Source: DAOUJW01 sp965218945 | GTDB taxonomy: Bacteria; Chloroflexota; Dehalococcoidia; Lucifugimonadales; UBA2985 | NCBI GenBank assembly: GCA_965218945.1 | Contig: OZ244718.1 | Span: 2,046,001 to 2,110,000 of the forward strand | DNA: 64,000 nt | Reading direction: 5' to 3' | In this document: positions 56,891 through 64,000 of the stretch, in pieces | Layout: every line of letters begins with the position of its first letter | Numbering within the stretch: the first letter of the stretch is position 1 | Translations under genes and position numbers: made by a program | Notes under the pieces: model-generated | Seen by the model: the letters and a program-made list of their open reading frames with translations, nothing else | Database searches by the model: none | Told to the model about the DNA's origin: nothing

Positions 56891-57289
56891 ATGACCGCAC
56901 AGCAGCACTACTTCTACGGAACCGGCAAGAGGAAGACGGCGATCGCCCAGGTGAGGTTGTACCCGGGGCGCGGCGGGATAACCGTCAACGACAAGCCTCT
57001 GGAGGAGGCCTTCCCTTGGGCTGCCTGGCAGGCGGTTGTGCTTGAACCGATGAAGGTTACGGACAGCCAGAGCAAGTTCGGAGTGACGGCCAAGACTCAC
57101 GGCGGCGGAGTGAACGGCCAGGCCGCGGCTCTGCGACACGGCATCGCCCGCGCCCTTCTGGCCTCGGACGAGGGCCTCAGAGGCGTTCTGAGGCAGCACG
57201 GGCTTCTTACCAGGGACTCCAGGATAAAAGAGAGCAAGAAGTACGGCCTCAAGCGCGCTCGAAGGGCGCCACAGTACACCAAGCGATAA
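56891..57289 (+). CDS. rpsI: 30S ribosomal protein S9
   Basis: Head protein whose tail reaches the P site. The 132-residue protein has YFYGTGKRKTAIAQVRLYPG, GGGVNGQAAALRHGIARALL and the C-terminal KYGLKRARRAPQYTKR. The ATG at 56891 is the start. Last gene of the ribosomal run; no clear terminator hairpin is visible after it. Confidence 0.97.
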   Translation: MTAQQHYFYGTGKRKTAIAQVRLYPGRGGITVNDKPLEEAFPWAAWQAVVLEPMKVTDSQSKFGVTAKTHGGGVNGQAAALRHGIARALLASDEGLRGVLRQHGLLTRDSRIKESKKYGLKRARRAPQYTKR

Positions 57290-57340
57290 CGCTTCTACGG
57301 CTAAGCCGCTTGCAGATGCTATCCACTCTGCTGACGGCAG

Positions 57341-57874
57341 ATGGCGTTTTCCATGAAGTTCCGCGTGTACATAGCGGCGAGCGTTGACGGTTTCGTAGCA
57401 AGCGCCGATGGAGGCGTCAAGTGGCTGGACTCCTTTCGCGCCCCTGACAACTACGGCTTCGATCTGTTCATCCGGCAGATAGGCGCTATCGTGATGGGCC
57501 GTAAAACCTTTGATCAGATCCTGGGTTTCGGCCCCTGGTCCTTCCAGGAGAAGGATACCTATGTGCTCACGTCGCGACCGATAGACAACCCTCCACCGCG
57601 GACAGTCGCTTGGAGTGATGGCCCCGCACGGCTCGTCGAGCGCCTCAGAGGTATGTCATTGCAGGGCGACGTCTGGCTCTTTGGCGGACCGGAGAGCATA
57701 AACGCCATTCGCGAGCTCGGCGCTGTGGATGAATACATTGTGCACGTAATGCCTGTGCTCCTGGGCGCCGGTATCCCCCTGTTCGCGGAGAGTGGCGCCA
57801 CCACATCGTTGAGCCTTGTGGACTCCTATGTGTATGAGGACGGGGTGGTGAAGCTCGTGTACCGGCCGGCGTGA
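57341..57874 (+). CDS. Dihydrofolate reductase/RibD-C family reductase
   Basis: Uses NADPH to reduce a pterin- or pyrimidine-like substrate; the exact one is unknown. The 177-residue protein has FRVYIAASVDGFVASADGGV (start of the RibD C-terminal fold), GAIVMGRKTFDQI, YVLTSRPIDNPP, DVWLFGGPESINAIRELGAV and VMPVLLGAGIPLFAES, i.e. the YyaP/YwjB-like group rather than classic folA. A start at 57353 is also possible. Stands alone after the ribosomal operon. Confidence 0.85.
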   Translation: MAFSMKFRVYIAASVDGFVASADGGVKWLDSFRAPDNYGFDLFIRQIGAIVMGRKTFDQILGFGPWSFQEKDTYVLTSRPIDNPPPRTVAWSDGPARLVERLRGMSLQGDVWLFGGPESINAIRELGAVDEYIVHVMPVLLGAGIPLFAESGATTSLSLVDSYVYEDGVVKLVYRPA

Positions 57875-58022
57875 AGTACGGGCCAAGATTGACAACCGGA
57901 TGAGTTGACGGTTCTTACACAGAAACCCACGCGGATTCCCCGTGAGGGTCAGGCCGAATGGTCTCTGCTCATGCGCAGGCATACTCTCCCATCGCCTATT
58001 GGAGCTTGCAATAAGCCGTCTT

Positions 58023-58050
58023 TTGTATTACCCTTACACGTAAGTATAAT
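58023..58050 (+). promoter_or_regulatory. Promoter of the ribbon-helix-helix gene
   Basis: TTGTAT (58023-58028), 16 bases, TATAAT (58045-58050), 20 bases before the GTG. Same layout as the promoter before the DUF262-HEPN pair. Confidence 0.55.
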
Positions 58051-58069
58051 ACATCGAGGGGCAAGTTAC

Positions 58070-58549
58070 GTGACAACTCAAAACGAAACTAACCATGTTG
58101 AGGCGCAGGCTGAAGCTCAGGCAGGGGTCAAGACCAGGATCAAGGATGCCGCCCGGGAGGAGATAGAGGATGTTAACAGGGCCATGCGCGATGTGCTTGG
58201 CAAGAGCAAAGACGTTGCCTCCAGCGTTGGGGAGTCATTGCGGGACACCATAAAGTCGGTGCGGACTGCCCGGGACTCCGTGGTGATGGTCAGGATGAGC
58301 AAAGATAGCCTCCGGAAGCTGGACGCCCTGGTGGACTGCGGCCTGACCAGGAGCAGATCTGAGGCGGCAGCTTTCCTCATTTCCGAGGGTATCAGGGCGA
58401 GGGCAAGCATGTATGAAAAGATTGCAGAGCAGTCGGAGGTGATCCGAAACGCCCGGGAGGAGCTCAGCCGCCTTTTGGACGAAGACCTCGAACCCGAACC
58501 CGCCGACCCGGAAGACGACGGGAGCGTCAGGCACATACCATTGAGCTAG
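58070..58549 (+). CDS. Ribbon-helix-helix protein with a helical N-terminal region
   Basis: Probably a DNA-binding regulator. The 159-residue protein (GTG start, GAGGGG eight bases upstream) has a charged helical first half (VEAQAEAQAGVKTRIKDAAR), a glutamate- and lysine-rich middle, then the RHH pattern DSVVMVRMSKDSLRKLDALV with LTRSRSEAAAFLISEGIRAR. The last 30 residues are an acidic tail. It precedes a PD-(D/E)XK nuclease gene by 31 bases. The pair looks like a regulator-effector or a simple toxin-antitoxin-type pair, but this is inference. Confidence 0.68.
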   Translation: MTTQNETNHVEAQAEAQAGVKTRIKDAAREEIEDVNRAMRDVLGKSKDVASSVGESLRDTIKSVRTARDSVVMVRMSKDSLRKLDALVDCGLTRSRSEAAAFLISEGIRARASMYEKIAEQSEVIRNAREELSRLLDEDLEPEPADPEDDGSVRHIPLS

Positions 58550-58580
58550 CAGTTCGTAGTTGCCGTAGGGAGCAGGCAGT

Positions 58581-59723
58581 ATGCCTGAACGCATATACAA
58601 CAGAGGCGGTGACGGAGGGCTTGAACCCCTTCAGGAGCAGCCTTTCTCGACGGAGGACGAGCTTCAGGCGCTCATTGCACAGCACCCGGAGTTGCTGGAC
58701 GGAGAGCAGATACGGCCTGGCAACCCTCGACGCTGGATTCTAATCTCTCGTGAGAAGGGGATTTCCCAGACCCCCGGCTCCGGTGTCTGGTGGTCGCTTG
58801 ACCATCTGATAGTGGACCAGGATGCAGTGCCAACTCTCGTAGAGGTAAAACGGGGTTCGAACTCTGAAATCCGCCGGACAATTGTCGGGCAGATGCTGGA
58901 GTATGCGGCTCATGCTTCTCAGACCTGGACAGCTGACGAGCTTCGAGAGACCTTTGAGCGGTCGGCTCAAACTAGAGGCGTAGATCCAGATGAAGAGCTT
59001 GGAAGACTGCTGCAGTTGGACGGAGAACCGGACGCGGATGCTTTCTGGGAAAACGTGGCAACAAACCTAGCCGCGAGGCGTCTGCGTCTCCTGTTCGTGG
59101 CGGACGAGATACCTGACCCTCTTGAGAGGGTAGTGGAGTTTCTCAATGCTCAAATGCCCAATATTGAGGTACTTGCGGTAGAAATCAAGCAGTTCCGGGG
59201 TGGGTTAACACAAACTCTTGTCCCGCGAGTCCTTGGCAGAATCGCGGCCACATCGACCACTGGTTCGACCGGGCCGCGTCAGTATCTAACGCGAGAGGCT
59301 TTCTTTGAAGCGCTCCCCAGCGAGCAGTCTCGGGATGTGGCAAAACGCCTCATCGAGAAAGCTGAGGAGAACGGCGCTTTTCCAGCCTGGGGTTCGACTG
59401 GCGTCAGCGTACGGATAAGTTGCAAGCTCTGGCCTCGACTCGTAACCGTTACCTGGCTCTTCCCACCGGGAGTGTCCGGGTGGATGGGTTTCAGAAACGT
59501 CACTTTGGGTGCGGCCATATTCGAGGATGACCCACCTCCAAGAGGGGAGCTACTCGAGGCGCTGGACAGCTGGGTCGATAGTTTTGCAGCAGATGACTTT
59601 GGTAAGGACGTCTCTCGAGGTTGGTCCAAGGTTTGGGAGATAGACTATGCTACCGCAGCTCAGCACATAGACCTGCTGACTGCCAGACTTGCAAAAGTGC
59701 TGTCAGACCTCAAATCACTGTAG
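58581..59723 (+). CDS. PD-(D/E)XK nuclease-like protein
   Basis: The 380-residue protein has a restriction-endonuclease-like core near residues 70-110: Asp74 in WSLDHLIVDQ, Glu88-Val-Lys90 in TLVEVKRGSN and a downstream Gln-x3-Tyr in QMLEYAA, matching D...ExK...QxxxY. The rest (RRLRLLFVADEIPDPLERVV and YLTREAFFEALPSEQSRDVA) resembles proteins related to NucS or to DUF91-like endonucleases, but no further family match is certain. It stands alone after the RHH gene. Its function could be repair or defence. Confidence 0.65.
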   Translation: MPERIYNRGGDGGLEPLQEQPFSTEDELQALIAQHPELLDGEQIRPGNPRRWILISREKGISQTPGSGVWWSLDHLIVDQDAVPTLVEVKRGSNSEIRRTIVGQMLEYAAHASQTWTADELRETFERSAQTRGVDPDEELGRLLQLDGEPDADAFWENVATNLAARRLRLLFVADEIPDPLERVVEFLNAQMPNIEVLAVEIKQFRGGLTQTLVPRVLGRIAATSTTGSTGPRQYLTREAFFEALPSEQSRDVAKRLIEKAEENGAFPAWGSTGVSVRISCKLWPRLVTVTWLFPPGVSGWMGFRNVTLGAAIFEDDPPPRGELLEALDSWVDSFAADDFGKDVSRGWSKVWEIDYATAAQHIDLLTARLAKVLSDLKSL

Positions 59724-59756
59724 CCAACTTCTGCTCCTAGAGCCGCGCCACCCCCA

Positions 59757-60701
59757 TCAGACGCTCAGCACCACCTTGCCAAAGAAGTCCGACTCCTCCA
59801 TGACCCGGTGGGCCTGGTTGGCCTCCTCCAGGGGGAAGACGCGGGCGACCACCGGCTTCAGGTCACCCCTGGCGAACAGAGGCAGGACTACGGGCATGTC
59901 CTCCCTGGGCTTCATTCGTGAGCCCATTATGGTAAGCTCTCTCGTCCACAGCTGGCCCAGGTGGAACTCCGCCCGGTATCCCGCCGACACGCCGCAGTTG
60001 ATGAATGTCCCGCCGGTCTTGATGCTGGCGAAGCACTGCTCCCAGACGGAGGCCCCTATGTGGTCCAGCACCACGTCCACGCCCTGGCCGTCGGTGAGCT
60101 CGCGTACCCTGGCGGCCATGTCCTCCGTCTTGTAGTTGATACCTGCGTCCGCTCCCATGCTCTCGGCTTTCTGAAGCTTCTCGTCCGTGCCTGCGGTGGT
60201 GAGCACCCGGCAGGACGCCAGTTTCGCAACCTGTATGGCAGCGATGCCGACACCGCTTCCTCCGGCCATGACCAGCACGTCCTGCCCCATTGCGATCTCT
60301 GCCTTGCACATAAGCAGATGCCAGGCGGTAGCGAAAGATACGTAGATGGAGGACGCCTCCTCGTAGCTCATCCCGTCGGGAATCGGGTACAGGTCCATAT
60401 AGTGGGATCTGGCGTACTCGGCGTAGGCCCCGGGCATACCGCCCAGCACCCTGTCGCCTACCCTGAAGTTGGGCACTCCATCTCCTACCTGGACGACTTC
60501 CCCGGCGCCCTCCATGCCCAATACCAGGGGCAGCGAGGTCCGGGTGCCGTGCGATCCCTCACGCACGAACATCTCCCGTCTGTTCAGGGCGCACGCCCGC
60601 ACTCGCACCAGCACCTGCTCCCGTCCTATCTCTGGCTCCGGCGCGTCCCCGTAGACCAGCTTGTCAGGCCCCCCGTACTCCGATATGTAGACCGCCTTCA
60701 T
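59757..60701 (-). CDS. Zinc-independent quinone oxidoreductase (MDR family)
   Basis: NADPH-dependent reductase of quinones or enones. The 314-residue protein starts at the ATG at 60701 with GGAGGG upstream (AGGGAGGGAGCA). It has MKAVYISEYGGPDKLVYGDA, VLVRVRACALNRREMFVREG, the Rossmann segment VLVMAGGSGVGIAAIQVAKL and YKTEDMAARVRELTDG. The zinc-ligand cysteines of true alcohol dehydrogenases are missing, which marks the QOR-like branch. Convergent with the nuclease gene. Confidence 0.9.
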   Translation of the reverse strand: MKAVYISEYGGPDKLVYGDAPEPEIGREQVLVRVRACALNRREMFVREGSHGTRTSLPLVLGMEGAGEVVQVGDGVPNFRVGDRVLGGMPGAYAEYARSHYMDLYPIPDGMSYEEASSIYVSFATAWHLLMCKAEIAMGQDVLVMAGGSGVGIAAIQVAKLASCRVLTTAGTDEKLQKAESMGADAGINYKTEDMAARVRELTDGQGVDVVLDHIGASVWEQCFASIKTGGTFINCGVSAGYRAEFHLGQLWTRELTIMGSRMKPREDMPVVLPLFARGDLKPVVARVFPLEEANQAHRVMEESDFFGKVVLSV

Positions 60702-60844
60702 TGCTCCCTCCCTTCTGCCGTTTGACTTCCGAGCTTCATCCGACTGGTATAGCTGCATAATCCAGGGTATCAGATGCTGCGTCAAGGTTGCGGTGTTGTT
60801 TCAGGATACTCGTTGTGTGGAGGCCGGCGATGCGCGGACGCTCG

Positions 60845-60873
60845 TTGACCGCACACACCGCAATGTCGATAAT
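60845..60873 (+). promoter_or_regulatory. Promoter of the nfeD-stomatin operon
   Basis: TTGACC (60845-60850), 17 bases, GATAAT (60868-60873): 5/6 and 5/6 matches with optimal spacing, 18 bases before the ATG at 60892. It lies inside any longer reading frame, which supports the later start. Confidence 0.7.
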
Positions 60874-60891
60874 GGAAGACAGGGGAACGTT

Positions 60892-62259
60892 ATGACCACA
60901 TGGGGACGCACAAGGCGAATTGGCGCTCTCTCATCCGGGAGACTTTTCTTGCGATCGGCCATACTTTGCCTGTCGTTGCTGGCCCTCGCGGGAGGCCTGA
61001 CCGGCGTCAGCATGGGTCAGGGAGACCACGCCCTGCTCGTGGAGATCGACGCCACAATCAACTCGGTTACCGCCGGCTACCTGGACCGGGCTATGGAGAA
61101 GGCTGCAGAGGACGAGGCCGAGCTTATCATAGTGCAGCTGGACACACCCGGCGGGTTGCTGGGCTCCACAAGGGACATGGTATCCAGCCTCCTGGAATCC
61201 AGGACTCCGTCCGTCGTTTACGTTGCCCCCGGTGGGGCCAGAGCCGCATCCGCGGGCACTTTCATAGCGGCAGCGGCCAACTTCGCAGTTATGGCCCCCG
61301 GGACCAACATTGGCGCTGCAAGTCCCGTAAGCTCCGAGGGAGAGGAGCTGCCGGAGACAATCAAGAGCAAGGTAACTGAGGACGCCGCAGCCCTGATGAG
61401 GGACATCGCTACTGAGCGCGGGAGAAACGTCGAGAAGCTGGAGGAGACGGTGCTCAATGCCGTGGCCTACACCTCCGAGGAGGCCGTTGACCTGGGCGTG
61501 GTGGACTTCGTTGCCTCCGACCTCACAGAGCTGCTCGAGAAACTGGATGGCAGGGTGACGGAGATCCTCTCTGACGAGGTTACGTTGAACACACAGGGGC
61601 TGGACGTCCGCAGGCTGGATATGACCTTTGTGGAGAAGTTCCTGCTCATTCTGTCCAACCCCAACATCTCATTCCTGCTCGTAACCATAGGCGGATTGGC
61701 CATCATGATTGAGCTGTTCAACTTCGGCATGATAGTCCCGGGTTTCATTGGGGTCACGTGTCTCCTGCTGGCTTTTGTCGCGCTGGGGAACCTGCCGGTG
61801 AACTGGGCGGGAGTCGCCTTCATCCTGCTGGCTATGGTGCTGCTGGGTCTGGAGGCGATGGCGGCGGGCATAGGTGTGCTGGGCGTTGGAGCGGTGGTAA
61901 GCTTCGTCATAGGCGGGCTGCTCCTCTTCCATAGTTTTGGCCCGACGTCTCCGACTATGCCCGATGTAAGAGTGAACATCTGGCTGATTCTAGGTACGGC
62001 GGTCCTCCTGCTGGGCGGCGGAGGGTGGTTTGTAATGACCATGGTGAAGTCGAGGCAGACGGACAACCCTTCCACGGCCGATGCGGTGATCGGCGAGGTC
62101 GGTATGGTGACATCGGACCTGGCGCCCATCGGGATGGTCCAGCTTCCCAGCGGGCTGTGGAGCGCCATCGCAGACAACAATGAGGTTATAATGACCGGAG
62201 AACGGGTCAGGGTGGTGAGTATGGAGGGTCTCACCGTTAACGTGCAGAAGGCAAGGTAA
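60892..62259 (+). CDS. NfeD-type membrane serine protease (ClpP-like)
   Basis: Membrane protease of the NfeD1b class, often paired with a stomatin. The 455-residue protein has a signal-like first segment (LFLRSAILCLSLLALAGGLT), a ClpP-fold domain with VQLDTPGGLLGSTRDMVSSL and the nucleophile Ser in GGARAASAGTFIAAAANFAV, the catalytic-type Lys in KVTEDAAALMRDIATERGRN, then four or five membrane segments (residues 260-380) and a C-terminal NfeD OB domain (AVIGEVGMVTSDLAPIGMVQ). The next gene is a SPFH/stomatin 13 bases on, the classic operon. Substrate unknown. Confidence 0.9.
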   Translation: MTTWGRTRRIGALSSGRLFLRSAILCLSLLALAGGLTGVSMGQGDHALLVEIDATINSVTAGYLDRAMEKAAEDEAELIIVQLDTPGGLLGSTRDMVSSLLESRTPSVVYVAPGGARAASAGTFIAAAANFAVMAPGTNIGAASPVSSEGEELPETIKSKVTEDAAALMRDIATERGRNVEKLEETVLNAVAYTSEEAVDLGVVDFVASDLTELLEKLDGRVTEILSDEVTLNTQGLDVRRLDMTFVEKFLLILSNPNISFLLVTIGGLAIMIELFNFGMIVPGFIGVTCLLLAFVALGNLPVNWAGVAFILLAMVLLGLEAMAAGIGVLGVGAVVSFVIGGLLLFHSFGPTSPTMPDVRVNIWLILGTAVLLLGGGGWFVMTMVKSRQTDNPSTADAVIGEVGMVTSDLAPIGMVQLPSGLWSAIADNNEVIMTGERVRVVSMEGLTVNVQKAR

Positions 62260-62272
62260 GAAAGGAGACGTT

Positions 62273-63130
62273 ATGGTTTTCTGGAGAATAGTCAAGCAGT
62301 ACGAGCGAATGGTGGTGCTGAGGTGGGGCAAGTACATGAACGTGCGCGGACCGGGACTGAGGCTGGTGGTTCCTTTCATGGACCAGGCGGTAAAGGTTGA
62401 CATAAGGGAGCAGGTGGACAGGGTGCCAACCCAGAAGTACATCACCGCCGACAACGTGGTGGTGGACATGGACTTTGTGATCTACTACAGGGTCCTACAG
62501 GGCGATGACGAGGTCAGGAGAGCCGTTATGGACATAGAAAATTTCAGAATGGCTACGATTAACCTCTCCTTCGCCACCCTCAGGGCCGTGATAGGCTCCA
62601 CAAGCCTGTCGGAGGCGCTATCTGAGCGGGAGAGGATTCGCGATCAGCTTCAAGTGCGTATGGACGAGGTTACCGGGCGCTGGGGTATCAAGGTGAGCCA
62701 GGTGGAGATCAACGAGATTGACCCGCCGCCCGGCGTGAAGGCCGCTATGGAGCGGGAGAAGTCCGCGGCGGCCATAAAGACGGCCGAGATTACGGAATCC
62801 GAAGGCTCTCGCCAGGCCGCGATCAACCGGGCCGAGGGCGAGAAGCAGTCAGCCATTCTAACGGCGGAGGGATCGCGCCAGGCCGAGATCCTGAACGCGG
62901 AGGGCGACCAGCAGGCAGCCATACTCCGCGCCGACGGCTTCAGCACCGCCCTGGACCATATAAACGCCGTCGCCCAGTCCGCGGACGCCAGGACTATGAG
63001 CCTCCAGTACTTCGATACGCTGAGGCAGATGGGCAATAGCCCTGCAACCAAGTTCATATTCCCAATGGAGTTCACCAGTATGCTAGAGTCCTTCATAGGC
63101 TCAACGACACGGGGCCGCAACGATCAGTAG
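62273..63130 (+). CDS. Stomatin/SPFH (band 7) family protein
   Basis: Membrane-scaffold partner of the NfeD protease. The 285-residue protein has the N-terminal hydrophobic start (VFWRIVKQYERMVVLRWGKY), the band 7 core (PGLRLVVPFMDQAVKVDIRE, then VDMDFVIYYRVLQGDDEVRR), the motif ETNLSFATLRAVIGSTSLSE-like ATINLSFATLRAVIG, and then a coiled-coil of Ala-, Glu- and Arg-rich repeats (AAIKTAEITESEGSRQAAIN). Complete. AAGGAG lies before the ATG. Confidence 0.92.
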   Translation: MVFWRIVKQYERMVVLRWGKYMNVRGPGLRLVVPFMDQAVKVDIREQVDRVPTQKYITADNVVVDMDFVIYYRVLQGDDEVRRAVMDIENFRMATINLSFATLRAVIGSTSLSEALSERERIRDQLQVRMDEVTGRWGIKVSQVEINEIDPPPGVKAAMEREKSAAAIKTAEITESEGSRQAAINRAEGEKQSAILTAEGSRQAEILNAEGDQQAAILRADGFSTALDHINAVAQSADARTMSLQYFDTLRQMGNSPATKFIFPMEFTSMLESFIGSTTRGRNDQ

Positions 63131-63247
63131 AACTAGAAGGTTGGAATTGAGCAACGTGCGCCAGTGGATCTGGGGTGGATTGGGTACCCCCAACGTGTGT
63201 TGGCATTACTCTTCGGCTTAACAAGAGTTTACTGAGAATGCCTTATT

Positions 63248-63286
63248 CCCCGCTCACCCTGAGCCTGTCGAAGGGAGTGAGCGGGG
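63248..63286. repeat. Family B intergenic palindrome
   Basis: A 10-bp inverted repeat (CCCCGCTCAC and GTGAGCGGGG) around CCTGAGCCTGTCGAAGG, whose complement matches the core of the copy at 6131. Confidence 0.8.
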
Positions 63287-63302
63287 GCCGCGTGTCTGTT
63301 GC

Positions 63303-63345
63303 ATTCCCGCTCAAATGGTTTGACAAGCTCACCATGAGCGGGAAT
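63303..63345. repeat. Family B/A hybrid palindrome
   Basis: ATTCCCGCTCA and TGAGCGGGAAT form an 11-bp inverted repeat around a core with TTTGACAAGCTCACC. It combines the ATTCCCGC end of family A-like units with the family B core. Confidence 0.75.
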
Positions 63346-63430
63346 CAGGTGGTATTCTCTACGATTGTTTCCATTACCAACCCAACCCGGAGATACTGCC
63401 AGTTTGACGCCATTATCAGGGGGTAGAACC

Positions 63431-64000
63431 GTGGCCACAGCACAACTACTTTCCCAGGCGCAGGAGTACATGGCGCAGTCGGGCGTGGACGGCTGGCTCC
63501 TCTACGAGTACCGCGGGATAAACCCGTTCTTCTCGCAGGTCATGGGCCGGCTGTCCATGGTCACCCGCCCCGTCTTCCTTTTCGTGCCGGCGAATGGCGG
63601 GGCCGTGCTGCTGACGCATCACGTGGACGGTGGCAGGTTTTCCGGGCTTGACGAGCGGATAGTGGAGTACACGGGCCGCGACTCTCTCCTGATGAGCCTG
63701 GGCGAGGTCCTGAAGGGCAGCAGGAGAGTGGCTATGGAGTACTCTCCTATGGGAGCGCTGCCTCGCGTCTCCCGTGTGGACGCCGGGACCCTCGATATGG
63801 TGAGGAGCTTGGGAGTGGAGGTGGTCTCATCGGCGGACCTGGTGCAGTACGCCACCCAGCGCTGGAGCGATGCCCAGCTGCAGTCGCACAGAAGGGCCGC
63901 GGAGAAGCTGAGCCTCATTGCGGCGGAGGCGTTCGAGTTCATGGGGCAGCGCCTGAGCGACGCGCCGTCGGAGGTGGACGTGGCGCGCTTTATCCTGCGC
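63431..64000 (+). CDS. M24 (aminopeptidase P/Xaa-Pro) family peptidase, N-terminal part
   Basis: Runs off the right edge; 190 residues are visible from the GTG at 63431. The sequence GVDGWLLYEYRGINPFFSQV is the typical creatinase-N start of the M24B family, and SRRVAMEYSPMGALPRVSRV and YATQRWSDAQLQSHRRAAEK fit the linker to the catalytic domain. The metal-binding residues lie beyond the window, so activity cannot be judged. A separate transcript from the stomatin gene is likely because of the 300-base gap. Confidence 0.85.
   Translation, partial: MATAQLLSQAQEYMAQSGVDGWLLYEYRGINPFFSQVMGRLSMVTRPVFLFVPANGGAVLLTHHVDGGRFSGLDERIVEYTGRDSLLMSLGEVLKGSRRVAMEYSPMGALPRVSRVDAGTLDMVRSLGVEVVSSADLVQYATQRWSDAQLQSHRRAAEKLSLIAAEAFEFMGQRLSDAPSEVDVARFILR

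Larger units (their letters stand above)
63131..63430. other. Gene-free stretch of 300 bases with two palindromes
   Basis: No coding region is supported. It contains two family B palindromes (63248-63286 and 63303-63345). Confidence 0.7.

Noticed and set aside
60793..60891. Longer start for the NfeD-type protease
   Set aside because: The extra 33 codons would include a good promoter and lack a signal peptide; the ATG at 60892 is followed by a proper hydrophobic segment.

Overview
This is a single high-GC bacterial chromosomal segment. The gene content (a long unbroken S10-spc-alpha ribosomal operon with no tuf between fusA and rpsJ, zinc-ribbon forms of S4, S14, L24 and L36, frequent TTG starts, tandem crotonases, a CaiB-type CoA-transferase, desulforedoxin-like mini-proteins, and a LexA gene with a Bacillus-type SOS box) suggests an uncultured Chloroflexota, probably Dehalococcoidia-like. 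That placement is inference; no rRNA gene is present to test it.

Layout. 0-5 kb: start of selA (minus strand, running off the left edge), a Nudix hydrolase, an M50 membrane protease, then tyrA-aroA-gmk and a Rieske ferredoxin. 5-12.3 kb, mostly minus strand: a decayed queuosine-precursor transporter fragment behind queF, proS, a zinc-ribbon protein, an EVE protein, lexA with its operator, an HNH nuclease and CvpA; an aldo/keto reductase lies on the plus strand. 12.4-17.1 kb: metG, a polyprenyl diphosphate synthase, then a BglII/BstYI-type restriction-modification pair followed by a frameshifted zinc-finger mini-gene. 17.1-22.2 kb: amidohydrolase, lipA, two desulforedoxin-like mini-genes, a complete IS1182-like element and a lysine-rich mini-protein. 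22.2-36.3 kb: acylphosphatase, moeA, a flippase-like membrane protein, an orphan nucleotidyltransferase, rarA, two crotonases, a relatively AT-rich DUF262 + HEPN gene pair beside tRNA-Thr(CGU), a VOC protein, DUF1801, xdhC- and mocA-like genes and a CoA-transferase. 36.6-57.3 kb: one long run of 37 translation genes from rpsL to rpsI, interrupted only by secY, adk, map, rpoA and truA. 57.3-64 kb: a DHFR-like reductase, a ribbon-helix-helix protein plus PD-(D/E)XK nuclease pair, a quinone oxidoreductase, an NfeD-stomatin pair and the start of an M24 peptidase.

How it works together. The core is housekeeping: aromatic amino-acid synthesis, tRNA charging, ribosome assembly, protein secretion and SOS control. 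MoeA, XdhC-like and MocA-like proteins point to a molybdenum hydroxylase encoded elsewhere; SelA points to selenocysteine use. The accessory parts are the R-M module, the DUF262-HEPN pair, the RHH-nuclease pair and the IS element. Two families of short palindromes are scattered through the non-coding gaps (5.8-6.2, 20.1, 26.1, 27.7, 34.7-35.1 and 63.2-63.4 kb).

The candidates most worth testing as undescribed systems are the DUF262-HEPN pair (29.7-31.8 kb) and the RHH-nuclease pair (58.0-59.7 kb). The most unusual core-gene trait is a set of long acidic or low-complexity tails on L5, S17, L13 and RpoA.
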